Shown here piece after piece: positions 1 through 6,590 of a stretch of DNA of 8,227 nt. Where the stretch lies: NCBI GenBank assembly GCA_014376655.1, contig JACMRC010000475.1, forward strand, positions 1-8,227, written 5' to 3'. The position numbers and the translations under genes were made by a program. The DNA is from Mucilaginibacter sp. (GTDB lineage: Bacteria > Bacteroidota > Bacteroidia > Sphingobacteriales > Sphingobacteriaceae). The stretch's first letter is position 1. Each line of letters starts with the position of its first letter. Below the pieces are notes generated by a model. That model ran no database searches, was not told the origin of the DNA, and saw only the letters and a program-made list of their open reading frames with translations.

Positions 1-165
1 CCGCATTTGGTGAATGAGTTTGTATCGGCATTAGTTAATAATCGCCAGCCATTTCCTAATGCACGACAATCGGCAAATATTACCTGCGTGGGCATTTTGG
101 CGCATGAGTCGGCTATGGATGGGGGTAAAAAAATAAACCTGCCTGATTTTACATTATCCGATTAA
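1..165 (+). CDS. Gfo/Idh/MocA-family oxidoreductase, C-terminal end only
   Basis: The window opens inside this gene; 54 codons and a TAA stop remain. The residues P-H-L-V-N-E-F, then N-N-R-Q-P-F-P-N, then C-V-G-I-L-A-H-E-S-A followed by I-N-L-P-D-F are the usual closing stretch of Bacteroidota Gfo/Idh/MocA dehydrogenases (helix with HPHLVNEF, then the C-A-G-x-x-A-H-E-S-A helix, then a final strand ending in P-x-F). Members are NAD(P)-dependent oxidoreductases acting on sugars and sugar derivatives. The Rossmann domain is outside the window, so substrate and cofactor cannot be judged. The stop is 4 bp before the fucosidase start, so the two genes are probably co-transcribed, which fits a role in handling released sugars. 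Confidence 0.8.
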   Translation, partial: PHLVNEFVSALVNNRQPFPNARQSANITCVGILAHESAMDGGKKINLPDFTLSD

Positions 166-169
166 CGCC

Positions 170-1803
170 ATGGAAAGAAGAAGCTTAATTAAAGGAATGG
201 CCGTCGGGCTGTCATCCCTATATCTTTCAAAAGGCTATGCAGGTAGGTTACTAAAAGCACCTTATGTTGCAGAAATATTTAAGCCTACCTGGGAATCTTT
301 AACACAATACCAGGACCAGATTGGTTTCGCGATGCTAAGTTTGGCATGTGGGCTCATTGGGGGCCGCAATGCCAGCCTGAATATGGCGACTGGTACGCGC
401 GTGGGATGTACCAGGAAGGCAGCTCGCAATACAAATACCATGTTCAAAAATACGGCCACCCTTCAAAGTTTGGGTTTAAAGATGTTATCCACGAGTGGAA
501 AGCCGAGAACTGGAACCCCGAAGAGCTGATTGGGCTTTACAAGAAAGCCGGTGCCAAATATTTTATGGCTTTGGCAAACCATCATGATAACTTCGACCTG
601 TATAACAGCAAGCACCAAAAGTGGAACTCGACCCGCATGGGTCCCAAAAAAGACCTTGTTGGTGGTTGGGCAAAAGCAGCTAAACACCACGGCCTGCGTT
701 TTGGCGTAAGCGTACACGCCGCGCATGCCTGGAGCTGGTTGGAAACCGCCCAACGGGCAGATAAAAATGGTCCTTTAGCCGGTATCCCTTATGATGGTAA
801 AATCACTAAGGCCGACGGCAGAGGCAAATGGTGGGATGGTGAAGATCCACAGGAATTGTACGCCCAAGATCATCCGCTTAGCGAAAACAGTTTGAACGAT
901 GGCACTATCCACCGCCAATGGAACTGGGGCAATGGCGTAGCTGTACCATCAAAAGCCTATTGCGAAAAGTTTTATAACCGCACTATAGATCTGATAGATA
1001 AATACGGGCCGGATGTAGTTTATTTTGATGATACTGCCCTGCCGTTATGGCCCGTAAGCGATGCCGGTTTACGCATTGCCGCACATTTATACAATACCAG
1101 CATAAAAAAACATGGCAAGCTGGATGCTGTAGTGTTTGGTAAGATATTAGACGAGCAGCAGCGTAAATGCATGGTATGGGATATTGAACGTGGCCAAAGC
1201 AACCAGATAGAAGCACAACCATGGCAAACCGATACTTGTATTGGCGACTGGCATTATAACCGTAAAGTTTATGATCGTAATGGATATAAAAGCTCCAAGA
1301 CAGTTATCCATACGCTTATTGATGTGGTCAGCAAAAATGGCAACCTGATGCTGAATATCCCCGTACGTGGCGATGGTACCATAGACGAAAAAGAACGCGC
1401 CGTAGTTGAAGAAATAGCCGCCTGGATGCAAATTAACGGCGAAAGTATATTTGGCACCCGCCCATGGAAAACATTTGGCGAAGGCCCGGCTATAGAATCT
1501 GCCGCGCCGCTAAGCGCGCAAGGTTTTAACGAAGGCAAGGGTAAACCGTTCGGTGCAGAAGATATACGTTTTGTTACCAAAGGCAAAACGCTTTACGCAA
1601 CGTTACTGAGTTGGCCTGTTGACAAAATCGCGCTGATAAAAACACTTAAAGCAGGCACGACAAAGATAGACAAGGTGAGTTTATTGGGGCATGCAGAATC
1701 GTTAAATTTCGAGCAAACTTCTGCCGGATTAAAAGTAAATTTACCGGAACAGGCAACGGGCAAAAGTGCCTTTGTTTTAAAAATTGAAGGGGTTATTGCA
1801 TAA
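170..1803 (+). pseudogene. GH29 alpha-L-fucosidase, broken by a one-base frameshift
   Basis: Alpha-L-fucosidases of family GH29 remove terminal fucose from glycans by a retaining mechanism. The N-terminus (170-313) begins M-E-R-R-S-L-I-K-G, a twin-arginine-like export signal, and leads into T-W-E-S-L-x-Q-Y-Q. The rest (from about 316) is in another frame and starts P-D-W-F-R-D-A-K-F-G-M-W-A-H-W-G-P-Q, the standard GH29 opening. Further family marks are H-H-D-N-F-D-L-Y-N-S-K (about 583-615) and Y-F-D-D-T (1021-1035), where one of the two Asp codons at 1027 and 1030 is the expected nucleophile. Restoring one base near 314-315 (the codon between Gln and Pro, normally Val) gives one protein of about 544 residues, a normal length. 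The ATG at 346 is inside the catalytic domain and is not a plausible start. The break may be a real mutation or a sequencing error; no slippery heptamer is visible at the site. Confidence 0.88.
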
Positions 1804-1818
1804 ATAAACAATAAGGTT

Positions 1819-1908
1819 ATGAAACAAAACATTGGTGCTTTTAATAGTAATTATCACCAGCAGATTAATAAACATGGTGCTGCCTTATTAAAGTTAACAC
1901 CCCAATGA
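1819..1908 (+). CDS. Possible 29-residue small ORF coupled to the next gene
   Basis: A short reading frame, starting M-K-Q-N-I-G-A-F-N-S and ending L-K-L-T-P-Q, begins 16 bp after the fucosidase stop. It ends in an ATGA overlap with the start of the downstream hydrolase (TGA at 1906-1908, ATG at 1905). It has no membrane segment, no signal peptide and no domain I recognise. The overlap would allow translational coupling to the next gene, and this is the only reason to list it. It may equally be leftover intergenic sequence, because a 30-codon ORF is expected by chance. Confidence 0.2.
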   Translation: MKQNIGAFNSNYHQQINKHGAALLKLTPQ

Positions 1909-3575
1909 TTAAAACCATGAGATCGAAAAATTTGATAGTTGCCTTATTAGGTCTGCTTGCATTTGGTAACAGTACCAACGCCCAAACAACAGACCGCCCA
2001 CGGCCAGCGGAGTGGAATAATCTTATTTATGGCGGCCGCTTTATGGATAGGTTTTTACCTATGACCAATAATGACTTACCCGCGCGTAAAGATGTTTGGG
2101 GAGCGCCCGGTGTAATACCCCGTTATGCCGAGAATGGTATTGAAAATTCTAAATGGTCGTTTTGGTGCGCCAGTATTAAATACGAGGGTGGCAAATACCA
2201 TATGTTTACTGTAGGCTGGCTGGAAAGCTCACCAAGGGGGCACGCCACCTGGCCAAATTCAATTCTTTTTCATGCTATTTCCGACAAGACGAGCGGGCCT
2301 TATATTGTACAGGACACCATTGGCAAGGGCCACAATGCAGAGGCATTTAAACTAAAGGATGGCCGCTGGATTGTATACGTGATAAATGGCTATTATATAG
2401 CACCCTCAGTTAACGGCCCATGGAAGTATAAGAAATTCGATTTCCAGAACCGTGATCGTAAGATTATGGATGGTATGTCTAATTGCACTTTTGCGCAACG
2501 CGAGGATGGAACATATTTAATGGTTAACCGGGGCGGTGGGGTGTGGTTCAGCCAAACTGGCGAATCTGCCTATAACCAGATCTCTGAAACAAGAGCCTAC
2601 CCTGCTATAAAGGGTAATTTTGAAGACCCTGTAGTTTGGCGCGATAACGTTCAGTACAACCTGATTGTGAACGATTGGTTAGGGCGTATAGCTTATTACA
2701 TGCGATCGAAAGATGGAGTGAACTGGAAAACAGAATCGGGTGAAGCCTATTTGCCCGGCATTTCAAAGCACGAAGACGGTACAGTAGAAGCCTGGTGGAA
2801 ATACGAGCGCATGCGGGTTTTCCAGGATAGTTATGGCAGGGCGGTACAGGCTAACTTCGCGGTGATTGATGTAGAGAAGAATTTAGATAAGCCGAACGAC
2901 ATCCACAGCTCAAAAAACATTATCATCCCGCTTATGCCGGGTCGGTTGATCACTATTTTAGATAAATCGTCGGTTACTGCAAGCACCCAAACAGTCCGTA
3001 TTAAAATTGCAGCCGAAAAGGATTTTAATCCGCAAACAGATATTGACTTTACCTCTCTAAATTTTGGTGCATCAGAGGATGTTAACTATGGCCGTGGTTT
3101 TAAAGTGTTAAAAACAGAGCGATCAGGAAAAGATATAATTATCACTTTTAATGTTGCTGGTAAAGCTATTACCGACGATGATTACGCGGCTAAGCTATTA
3201 GGAAAAACCAAAAACGGCCAGTTGGTATTTGGTTACGCGTTGTTGCCATGGATTAATAAAATTGACCCTATAATGTCGGCTCGGCTACCTGTAGTAACAG
3301 CAAATGGCGGTGGGTTTGATATAAAGGTTCATATTGACAATTATGGCCAGGTTGCATCAAAAGGGAATAACTTGCTATTAACGTACACAAAAGACGGGCA
3401 GCAAATAGAACTTGGTAAGGCAAAGATAAAAGCAGGTGTTAAGCCATTTGAAGGAACAGATATAAAATTTAAAAATGCTGGGCTATTTGACAAGAGTGTC
3501 ACTTATGATTTCACTGTAATTATTGACTGTGAAAACAAATTACCGGTTTTGCTACATGGTAAAGTAATACTGTAA
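1905..3575 (+). CDS. Secreted beta-propeller glycoside hydrolase (GH43/GH117-like)
   Basis: This is a 556-residue exported protein. Residues 1-26 form a signal peptide (M-I-K-T-M-R-S-K-N-L, hydrophobic core, then S-T-N-A before Q27). Residues of about 35-345 look like a five-bladed propeller glycosidase: repeated aromatic blade motifs, G-H-N-A-E-A-F-K at 142-149, N-F-E-D-P-V-V-W at 238-245 and K-Y-E-R-M-R-V-F-Q-D at 299-308. E146, E240 and D241 are candidate catalytic or substrate-orienting acids by analogy with GH43 and GH117; I cannot assign each role. About 200 C-terminal residues (350-556) are rich in beta strands and may be an accessory or carbohydrate-contacting domain. A second in-frame ATG at 1917 would also keep the signal peptide. 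It lies 101 bp after the fucosidase gene on the same strand, so it probably belongs to the same polysaccharide-degradation cluster. The exact family and substrate are uncertain. Confidence 0.72.
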   Translation: MIKTMRSKNLIVALLGLLAFGNSTNAQTTDRPRPAEWNNLIYGGRFMDRFLPMTNNDLPARKDVWGAPGVIPRYAENGIENSKWSFWCASIKYEGGKYHMFTVGWLESSPRGHATWPNSILFHAISDKTSGPYIVQDTIGKGHNAEAFKLKDGRWIVYVINGYYIAPSVNGPWKYKKFDFQNRDRKIMDGMSNCTFAQREDGTYLMVNRGGGVWFSQTGESAYNQISETRAYPAIKGNFEDPVVWRDNVQYNLIVNDWLGRIAYYMRSKDGVNWKTESGEAYLPGISKHEDGTVEAWWKYERMRVFQDSYGRAVQANFAVIDVEKNLDKPNDIHSSKNIIIPLMPGRLITILDKSSVTASTQTVRIKIAAEKDFNPQTDIDFTSLNFGASEDVNYGRGFKVLKTERSGKDIIITFNVAGKAITDDDYAAKLLGKTKNGQLVFGYALLPWINKIDPIMSARLPVVTANGGGFDIKVHIDNYGQVASKGNNLLLTYTKDGQQIELGKAKIKAGVKPFEGTDIKFKNAGLFDKSVTYDFTVIIDCENKLPVLLHGKVIL

Positions 3576-3618
3576 AATGATTTAGTTCATAGTATATAAT
3601 ACCATATGACTGTATAAT

Positions 3619-3640
3619 TGATAACCAAGGTTAGTTATCA
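3619..3640 (+). terminator. Possible weak terminator hairpin
   Basis: The arms TGATAAC and GTTATCA (7 bp, perfect) enclose an 8-base loop, 44 bp after the stop of the propeller hydrolase. The position fits transcription termination, but the stem is A+T-rich and only a loose T-rich stretch follows instead of a clear U-tract. It could also be a protein-binding palindrome. Confidence 0.3.
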
Positions 3641-3695
3641 CCTTCAAATTATTTTACCGAGCCGCTCAAGAGCCACGTCTAAGGGACAATACCGC

Positions 3696-3735
3696 TGGAA
3701 CAGGCTTAATTAAAAATCGAATCCCTCCTGTTCCA
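3696..3735 (+). repeat. 9-bp inverted repeat resembling an internally deleted tRNA
   Basis: TGGAACAGG (3696-3704) and CCTGTTCCA (3727-3735) are perfect complements separated by 22 bases. Read as a tRNA, 3697-3703 (GGAACAG) would be the 5' acceptor strand, 3704-3711 (GCTTAATT) resembles the start of a D-arm, 3716-3722 (ATCGAAT) resembles a T-loop, 3723-3727 (CCCTC) the 3' T-stem strand, 3728-3734 (CTGTTCC) the 3' acceptor strand and A3735 the discriminator base. The anticodon arm and the 5' T-stem strand are absent, so it cannot be a working tRNA. The alternatives are a plain hairpin or an attachment-site remnant left by an element that integrates into tRNA 3' ends. Confidence 0.35.
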
Positions 3736-4042
3736 TGAATGGGCATCGTCTGCTTTTAGCATCTCATTTTTTTGGTAAATGTCAGTTCTTACACTCTATA
3801 AATGAAAATAAATACATTTTTTTAATTATCATTAAGCGTATTAAAGCCGACTTAACAATTGGCTCACTCTGCTTAAACCAAACGTTACCAAACCGTATTA
3901 ACATCTCCATAATTAATTGACATGCAGTAGTTTAAATGAAAATAATTTTTTCCTTTAAGTTATTCTCCTTTACATTTACCGCTACCAATTAAACATTTTG
4001 TAAAAGCTAAGCTGCATTTACAAGCATATCTATGTCACGTTT

Positions 4043-4885
4043 ATGAAAAGATCTATTATTTCATTACTTATTATTTGCAGTTCGTTATATACTGTGGCAC
4101 AAAAGCCATTAAGTAAAGTAACAATTTATACTACTGCCAAAGGGTCGGCAACGCGTTTTGCATCATCCGGGCCAATAGCATTAATCAAAAAATCGCAGCC
4201 GGTTGAAACAGAGTTGGCCGTATTTGTCGAGCCGGGTAAAACATTTCAAACCATGGTAGCAATTGGCGGCGCATTTACAGATGCTGCTGCCGAAACTTTT
4301 CATAAGCTGCCGGAAGCCCAACAACAAGAACTGCTTACTGCCTATTATAGTAAAGACAAGGGTATTGGCTATACTTTTGCCCGCACAAATATCCAAAGCT
4401 GCGATTTTTCGAGCGATACTTATAGCTATGTGGGCGATAATGACCCTCAATTAAAAACCTTCAATATCAGCCATGATAAAAAATACCGCATCCCTTTTAT
4501 AAAGGCGGCTTGCAAAGCCGCAGGTGGCAAACTGGATATGTTTGTAAGCCCGTAGAGCCCGCCGGCCTGGATGAAGGATAATAACAACGTGATAAACGGC
4601 GGTAAGTTAAAACCCGAATTTGACCAAAACCGGGCCAACTTTTATGTAAAGTTTATTAAAGCTTATGAGCAGGAAGGCATAAAAATATGGGGCCTTACCG
4701 TACAAAACGAGCCTATGGCCAAACAAAGATGGGAGTCATGCATATATACCGCCGAAGAGGAGCGCGATTTTGTAAAAAATTATTTAGGCCCAACGCTGCA
4801 AAAGCAAGGCTTGGGGAGTAAAAAACTAATCATTTGGGATCATAACCGCGACCTGCTTTACAAACGCGCCAGTATCAAAGGTTAG
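4043..4885 (+). pseudogene. GH30 glucosylceramidase-type hydrolase, nonsense mutation and 3' truncation
   Basis: GH30 enzymes cleave beta-glucosidic links, for example in glucosylceramide or beta-1,6-glucans. A signal peptide starts M-K-R-S-I-I-S-L-L-I and ends near V-A-Q. The catalytic barrel begins with A-I-G-G-A-F-T-D-A-A-A-E-T-F (about 4259-4300). At 4553-4555 a TAG replaces the Trp of the conserved F-V-S-P-W-S-P-P-A-W-M-K-D-N-N block (TGG to TAG needs one change); the same frame then continues with S-P-P-A-W-M-K-D-N-N. The acid/base Glu of T-V-Q-N-E-P is at 4709-4711. Family similarity ends at D-H-N-R-D-L-L-Y-K-R-A-S (about 4873), after which four foreign codons lead to a stop. The later part of the barrel, with the nucleophile Glu, and the C-terminal beta domain are missing. 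Even with readthrough the product could not be active. Confidence 0.88.
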
Positions 4886-5044
4886 TGTATCGCTTTTATC
4901 TTTTAGGTAATCAAGCTCATTGAGTATAAATTTACGCTGCCTAACAGTAGTATCAATAAGTACTGCTTTTTGAGCAAAAACTGTTTTACCGCAAAAAAAC
5001 ACGCACGCAATAAAAAGCAGGATCTTTAGATCAGAGATACGCAT
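4874..5044 (-). pseudogene. 5' fragment of a secreted or membrane sensor gene, 3' end lost
   Basis: On the minus strand the frame begins M-R-I-S-D-L-K-I-L-L-F at 5044 and has a clear signal peptide with a hydrophobic core, cleaved after V-F-A before Q25. About 30 residues follow, ending in E-L-D-Y-L-K-D-K-S-D-T-L-T-F. From about 4873 the frame reads antisense through the GH30 remnant and stops at 4826, so the true 3' end is gone. The Y-L-x-D-x-S-x-x-L-T-F pattern soon after a signal peptide resembles the start of the 7TMR-DISM extracellular domain of Bacteroidota membrane sensors. That assignment rests on a very short match. A good -7 box lies upstream at 5086-5093. Confidence 0.55.
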
Positions 5045-5085
5045 TTATAATACCAATATGGGCCTAATTGATTTATAACTGTACT

Positions 5086-5117
5086 CAAATATAAGGTATC
5101 TGATCTTAAAATTCGAA
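5086..5117 (-). promoter_or_regulatory. Bacteroidota-type promoter for the truncated minus-strand gene
   Basis: Read on the minus strand, TATATTTG (plus 5086-5093) matches the TAnnTTTG -7 consensus exactly. TTCG (plus 5114-5117) sits 20 bases upstream and matches the TTTG -33 element at three of four positions. The leader to the ATG at 5044 would be about 35-40 bases. Confidence 0.45.
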
Positions 5118-5175
5118 GAAATTAAATGGTGGTGAATCACTGCGGCTTTCATTTTTATGTATCATGATATTTTTG

Positions 5176-5218
5176 TTAGCAGGTGGTAATTAATTTGGTT
5201 TTTGGATTAACCTGCTAA
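5176..5218. repeat. 9-bp inverted repeat with 25-base spacer
   Basis: TTAGCAGGT (5176-5184) and ACCTGCTAA (5210-5218) are perfect complements. There is no T-tract on either side in either orientation, so it is not a typical terminator. Placed in the divergent promoter region, it could be a regulator-binding site, a barrier between the two transcripts, or a relic. No function is shown by the sequence. Confidence 0.5.
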
Positions 5219-5248
5219 GCCAAAGGTTGCCGAATTTCACCCTGGAAA

Positions 5249-5266
5249 AAATGATACCTGTCATTT
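5249..5266. promoter_or_regulatory. CRP/FNR-type palindrome AAATGA-N6-TCATTT
   Basis: AAATGATACCTGTCATTT has perfect 6-base arms around a 6-base centre, the layout shared by CRP and FNR operators (TGA-N6-TCA core). It is the best palindrome of this kind in the window. It lies about 140 bp upstream of the kinase start, whose partner gene encodes a CRP/FNR-type DNA-binding domain, so autoregulation is plausible. Confidence 0.5.
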
Positions 5267-5306
5267 AAAAAAATGACATCATAATACTACGGGTTGATTC
5301 AAAAAA

Positions 5307-5318
5307 TGATCATCATCA
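5307..5318. promoter_or_regulatory. Second TGA-N6-TCA site upstream of the kinase
   Basis: TGATCATCATCA has the TGA-N6-TCA core, but the sequence is a simple ATC repeat and the flanks are not symmetric, so it may be fortuitous. Its centre is 51.5 bp upstream of the first base of the weak -7 box at 5364, the same distance as seen for the stronger pair upstream of the dehydrogenase. Confidence 0.3.
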
Positions 5319-5343
5319 CTTTTCTACCTGAAAAAAATTATAT

Positions 5344-5371
5344 TTTGTGTTATGTGCGTTATTGATATTTG
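5344..5371 (+). promoter_or_regulatory. Weak candidate promoter for the kinase operon
   Basis: GATATTTG (5364-5371) differs from the TAnnTTTG -7 consensus at one fixed base. TTTG at 5344-5347 could be the -33 element, but the 16-base spacing is shorter than the usual 19-21. The leader would be about 27 bases. A weak core promoter would suit dependence on an activator; other start sites are possible in this A+T-rich stretch. Confidence 0.28.
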
Positions 5372-5402
5372 TAATAACTATATTATCAATATATAATAAA
5401 TT

Positions 5403-6590
5403 ATGGAAAACGCGGCCCTGCTAAAGGCTATCATAGATAACGCCATTGATGGCATAATAACCATTGATGACAGGGGAAAAATAGAGACCATTAATCCAGC
5501 AGCATGCAAGCTATTTCTTTATACCCAAGAAGAAGTAATAGGTAATAATGTATCCATGTTAATGCCGCCGCCTGACAGAGAGCAGCACGATGAATATATA
5601 AGCAGATACCAGCGCACTCATGAACCACATATAATTGGGATTGGTCGCGAAGTAATAGGCCTGCGCAAAGACGGCATCCGTTTTCCGTTTAGATTAGCCG
5701 TGAGCGAAGTTCAATATTCTGGCCGTAAAATTTTTACAGGCTTTGTTCATGACCTTAGTTTGCAGAAAGAAGCAGAAGAACTACTTAAAGGATACGCCAC
5801 ACATTTAGAGGAGTTGGTTGAGGAACGTACCTTATCCTTACAACGTTCGTTGGACGAGTTGCAACAGGCAAAAGAAGAGGTTAGCCAATCGTTAGAAAAA
5901 GAAAAAGAATTGAGCCAACTTAAAAGCCGCTTTGTTTCTATGGCCTCGCACGAGTTTAGAACGCCTTTAAGTGCCGTGCAATTATCCGCGTCGTTAATTG
6001 ACAAGTATGCAGCTCCGTTTGATAGCCCTAATATAACCAAACATGTAGCGCGTATAAAAAGCGCGGTAGGAAATCTTACGACTATATTAAATGACTTTCT
6101 ATCATTGGAGAAATTAGAGGCCGGTAAAGTAGAACCATCCTTTAATAGCTTTGATTTGGTTAAGTTATCGGAAGAAATAACCGAGGAGATGCAAATGGTT
6201 GCTAAGCAAAATCAAAACATTATATACCAGCACACCGGTGTGAACAACAGGATCACGCTTGATCAAAACCTATTAAAAAATTGTGTTATTAACCTTGTTG
6301 CCAACGCCATTAAATATTCGGGCGAAAACACCTTTATTGAGTTTAATACCGAGATAAACGACAATAGTTGTATAATAACTGTTAAAGACAACGGTATAGG
6401 TATCCCCGAAACAGATCAAAAACATTTATTTGAGGCGTTTTTCCGCGCACACAACACCGGCAACATACCGGGCACCGGTTTGGGCTTAAATATAGTAGCC
6501 CGGTATGCCGACCTAATGAGCGGAACGGTGGATTTTAAAAGCGATGTTAACGAGGGAACATTATTTACCATATCATTTCCAATATCATGA
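5403..6590 (+). CDS. FixL-like heme-PAS sensor histidine kinase (probable O2 sensor)
   Basis: A 395-residue protein without membrane segments, so probably cytosolic. Residues 1-120 are a PAS domain that reads like rhizobial FixL: D-R-E-Q-H-D-E-Y-I-S-R-Y at 58-69, P-H-I-I-G-I-G-R at 75-82, and F-T-G-F-V-H-D-L at 111-118. H62 matches the FixL heme-ligand His, R68 and H76 the propionate-contacting residues, I77 the pocket Ile and R82 the Arg that bonds bound O2; all spacings equal those in Bradyrhizobium FixL. A charged coiled coil (about 121-172) leads to the HisKA helix with S-H-E-F-R-T-P-L (phospho-acceptor H183). The ATPase domain has its N box (N297, N301), G1 (D-N-G-I-G-I-P, 329-335) and G2 (G-T-G-L-G-L, 357-362), so it should be active. 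In FixL, O2 binding to ferrous heme turns the kinase off. Its stop overlaps the regulator start by ATGA, so the two form a pair. Heme binding and O2 as ligand are inferred from the residues. Confidence 0.9.
   Translation: MENAALLKAIIDNAIDGIITIDDRGKIETINPAACKLFLYTQEEVIGNNVSMLMPPPDREQHDEYISRYQRTHEPHIIGIGREVIGLRKDGIRFPFRLAVSEVQYSGRKIFTGFVHDLSLQKEAEELLKGYATHLEELVEERTLSLQRSLDELQQAKEEVSQSLEKEKELSQLKSRFVSMASHEFRTPLSAVQLSASLIDKYAAPFDSPNITKHVARIKSAVGNLTTILNDFLSLEKLEAGKVEPSFNSFDLVKLSEEITEEMQMVAKQNQNIIYQHTGVNNRITLDQNLLKNCVINLVANAIKYSGENTFIEFNTEINDNSCIITVKDNGIGIPETDQKHLFEAFFRAHNTGNIPGTGLGLNIVARYADLMSGTVDFKSDVNEGTLFTISFPIS

Larger units (their letters stand above)
3576..4042. other. 467-bp gene-free gap with two inverted repeats
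   Basis: This stretch separates the propeller hydrolase from the GH30 remnant. It contains a 7-bp inverted repeat at 3619-3640 and a 9-bp inverted repeat with tRNA-like parts at 3696-3735, both listed separately. A 61-codon open frame at 3735-3920 has low-complexity, basic and Ile-rich content without any recognisable motif, and I judge it to be noise. The last 120 bp before the GH30 start are A+T-rich, as expected for a promoter region, but I found no good match to the TTTG/TAnnTTTG pair. Confidence 0.6.
5045..5402. other. 358-bp divergent intergenic region
   Basis: This region separates the minus-strand fragment from the plus-strand kinase operon, so it should hold promoters for both. It contains a minus-strand -7 box, a 9-bp inverted repeat (5176-5218), two TGA-N6-TCA sites (5252-5263 and 5307-5318), a shorter ATGACATCAT palindrome (5273-5282) and a weak candidate kinase promoter. 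I see no coding sequence in it. Confidence 0.7.

Noticed and set aside
300..330. Programmed ribosomal frameshift in the fucosidase
   Set aside because: There is no slippery heptamer, stop-adjacent shift codon or obvious downstream stem at the shift point, and GH29 genes are not known for this.
983..1586. Several minus-strand open frames opposite the fucosidase
   Set aside because: They are Cys- and His-rich shadow frames with no motifs, opposite a clearly coding strand.
346..1803. Treating the ATG at 346 as the true start of the fucosidase
   Set aside because: It falls inside the conserved K-F-G-M-W-A-H-W block, so the protein would lack its signal and the first strand of the barrel. The upstream frame supplies both after a one-base shift.
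3735..3920. A 61-codon open frame in the gap before GH30
   Set aside because: Composition is Ile/Asn-rich without motif, signal peptide or family resemblance, and it begins on the last base of the inverted repeat. It looks like A+T-rich intergenic sequence.
4553..4555. TAG recoded as an amino acid
   Set aside because: The gene is truncated anyway, no intact gene in the window has an internal TAG, and a single TGG-to-TAG change is a simpler explanation.
4826..4873. The last part of the minus-strand frame as real C-terminus of the sensor fragment
   Set aside because: It reads antisense through the GH30 coding sequence, so its residues are a by-product of the junction.
5291..5299. TTGATTCAA as an FNR box upstream of the kinase
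   Set aside because: The half-sites are separated by one base instead of four, so a CRP/FNR dimer could not read it in the normal way.
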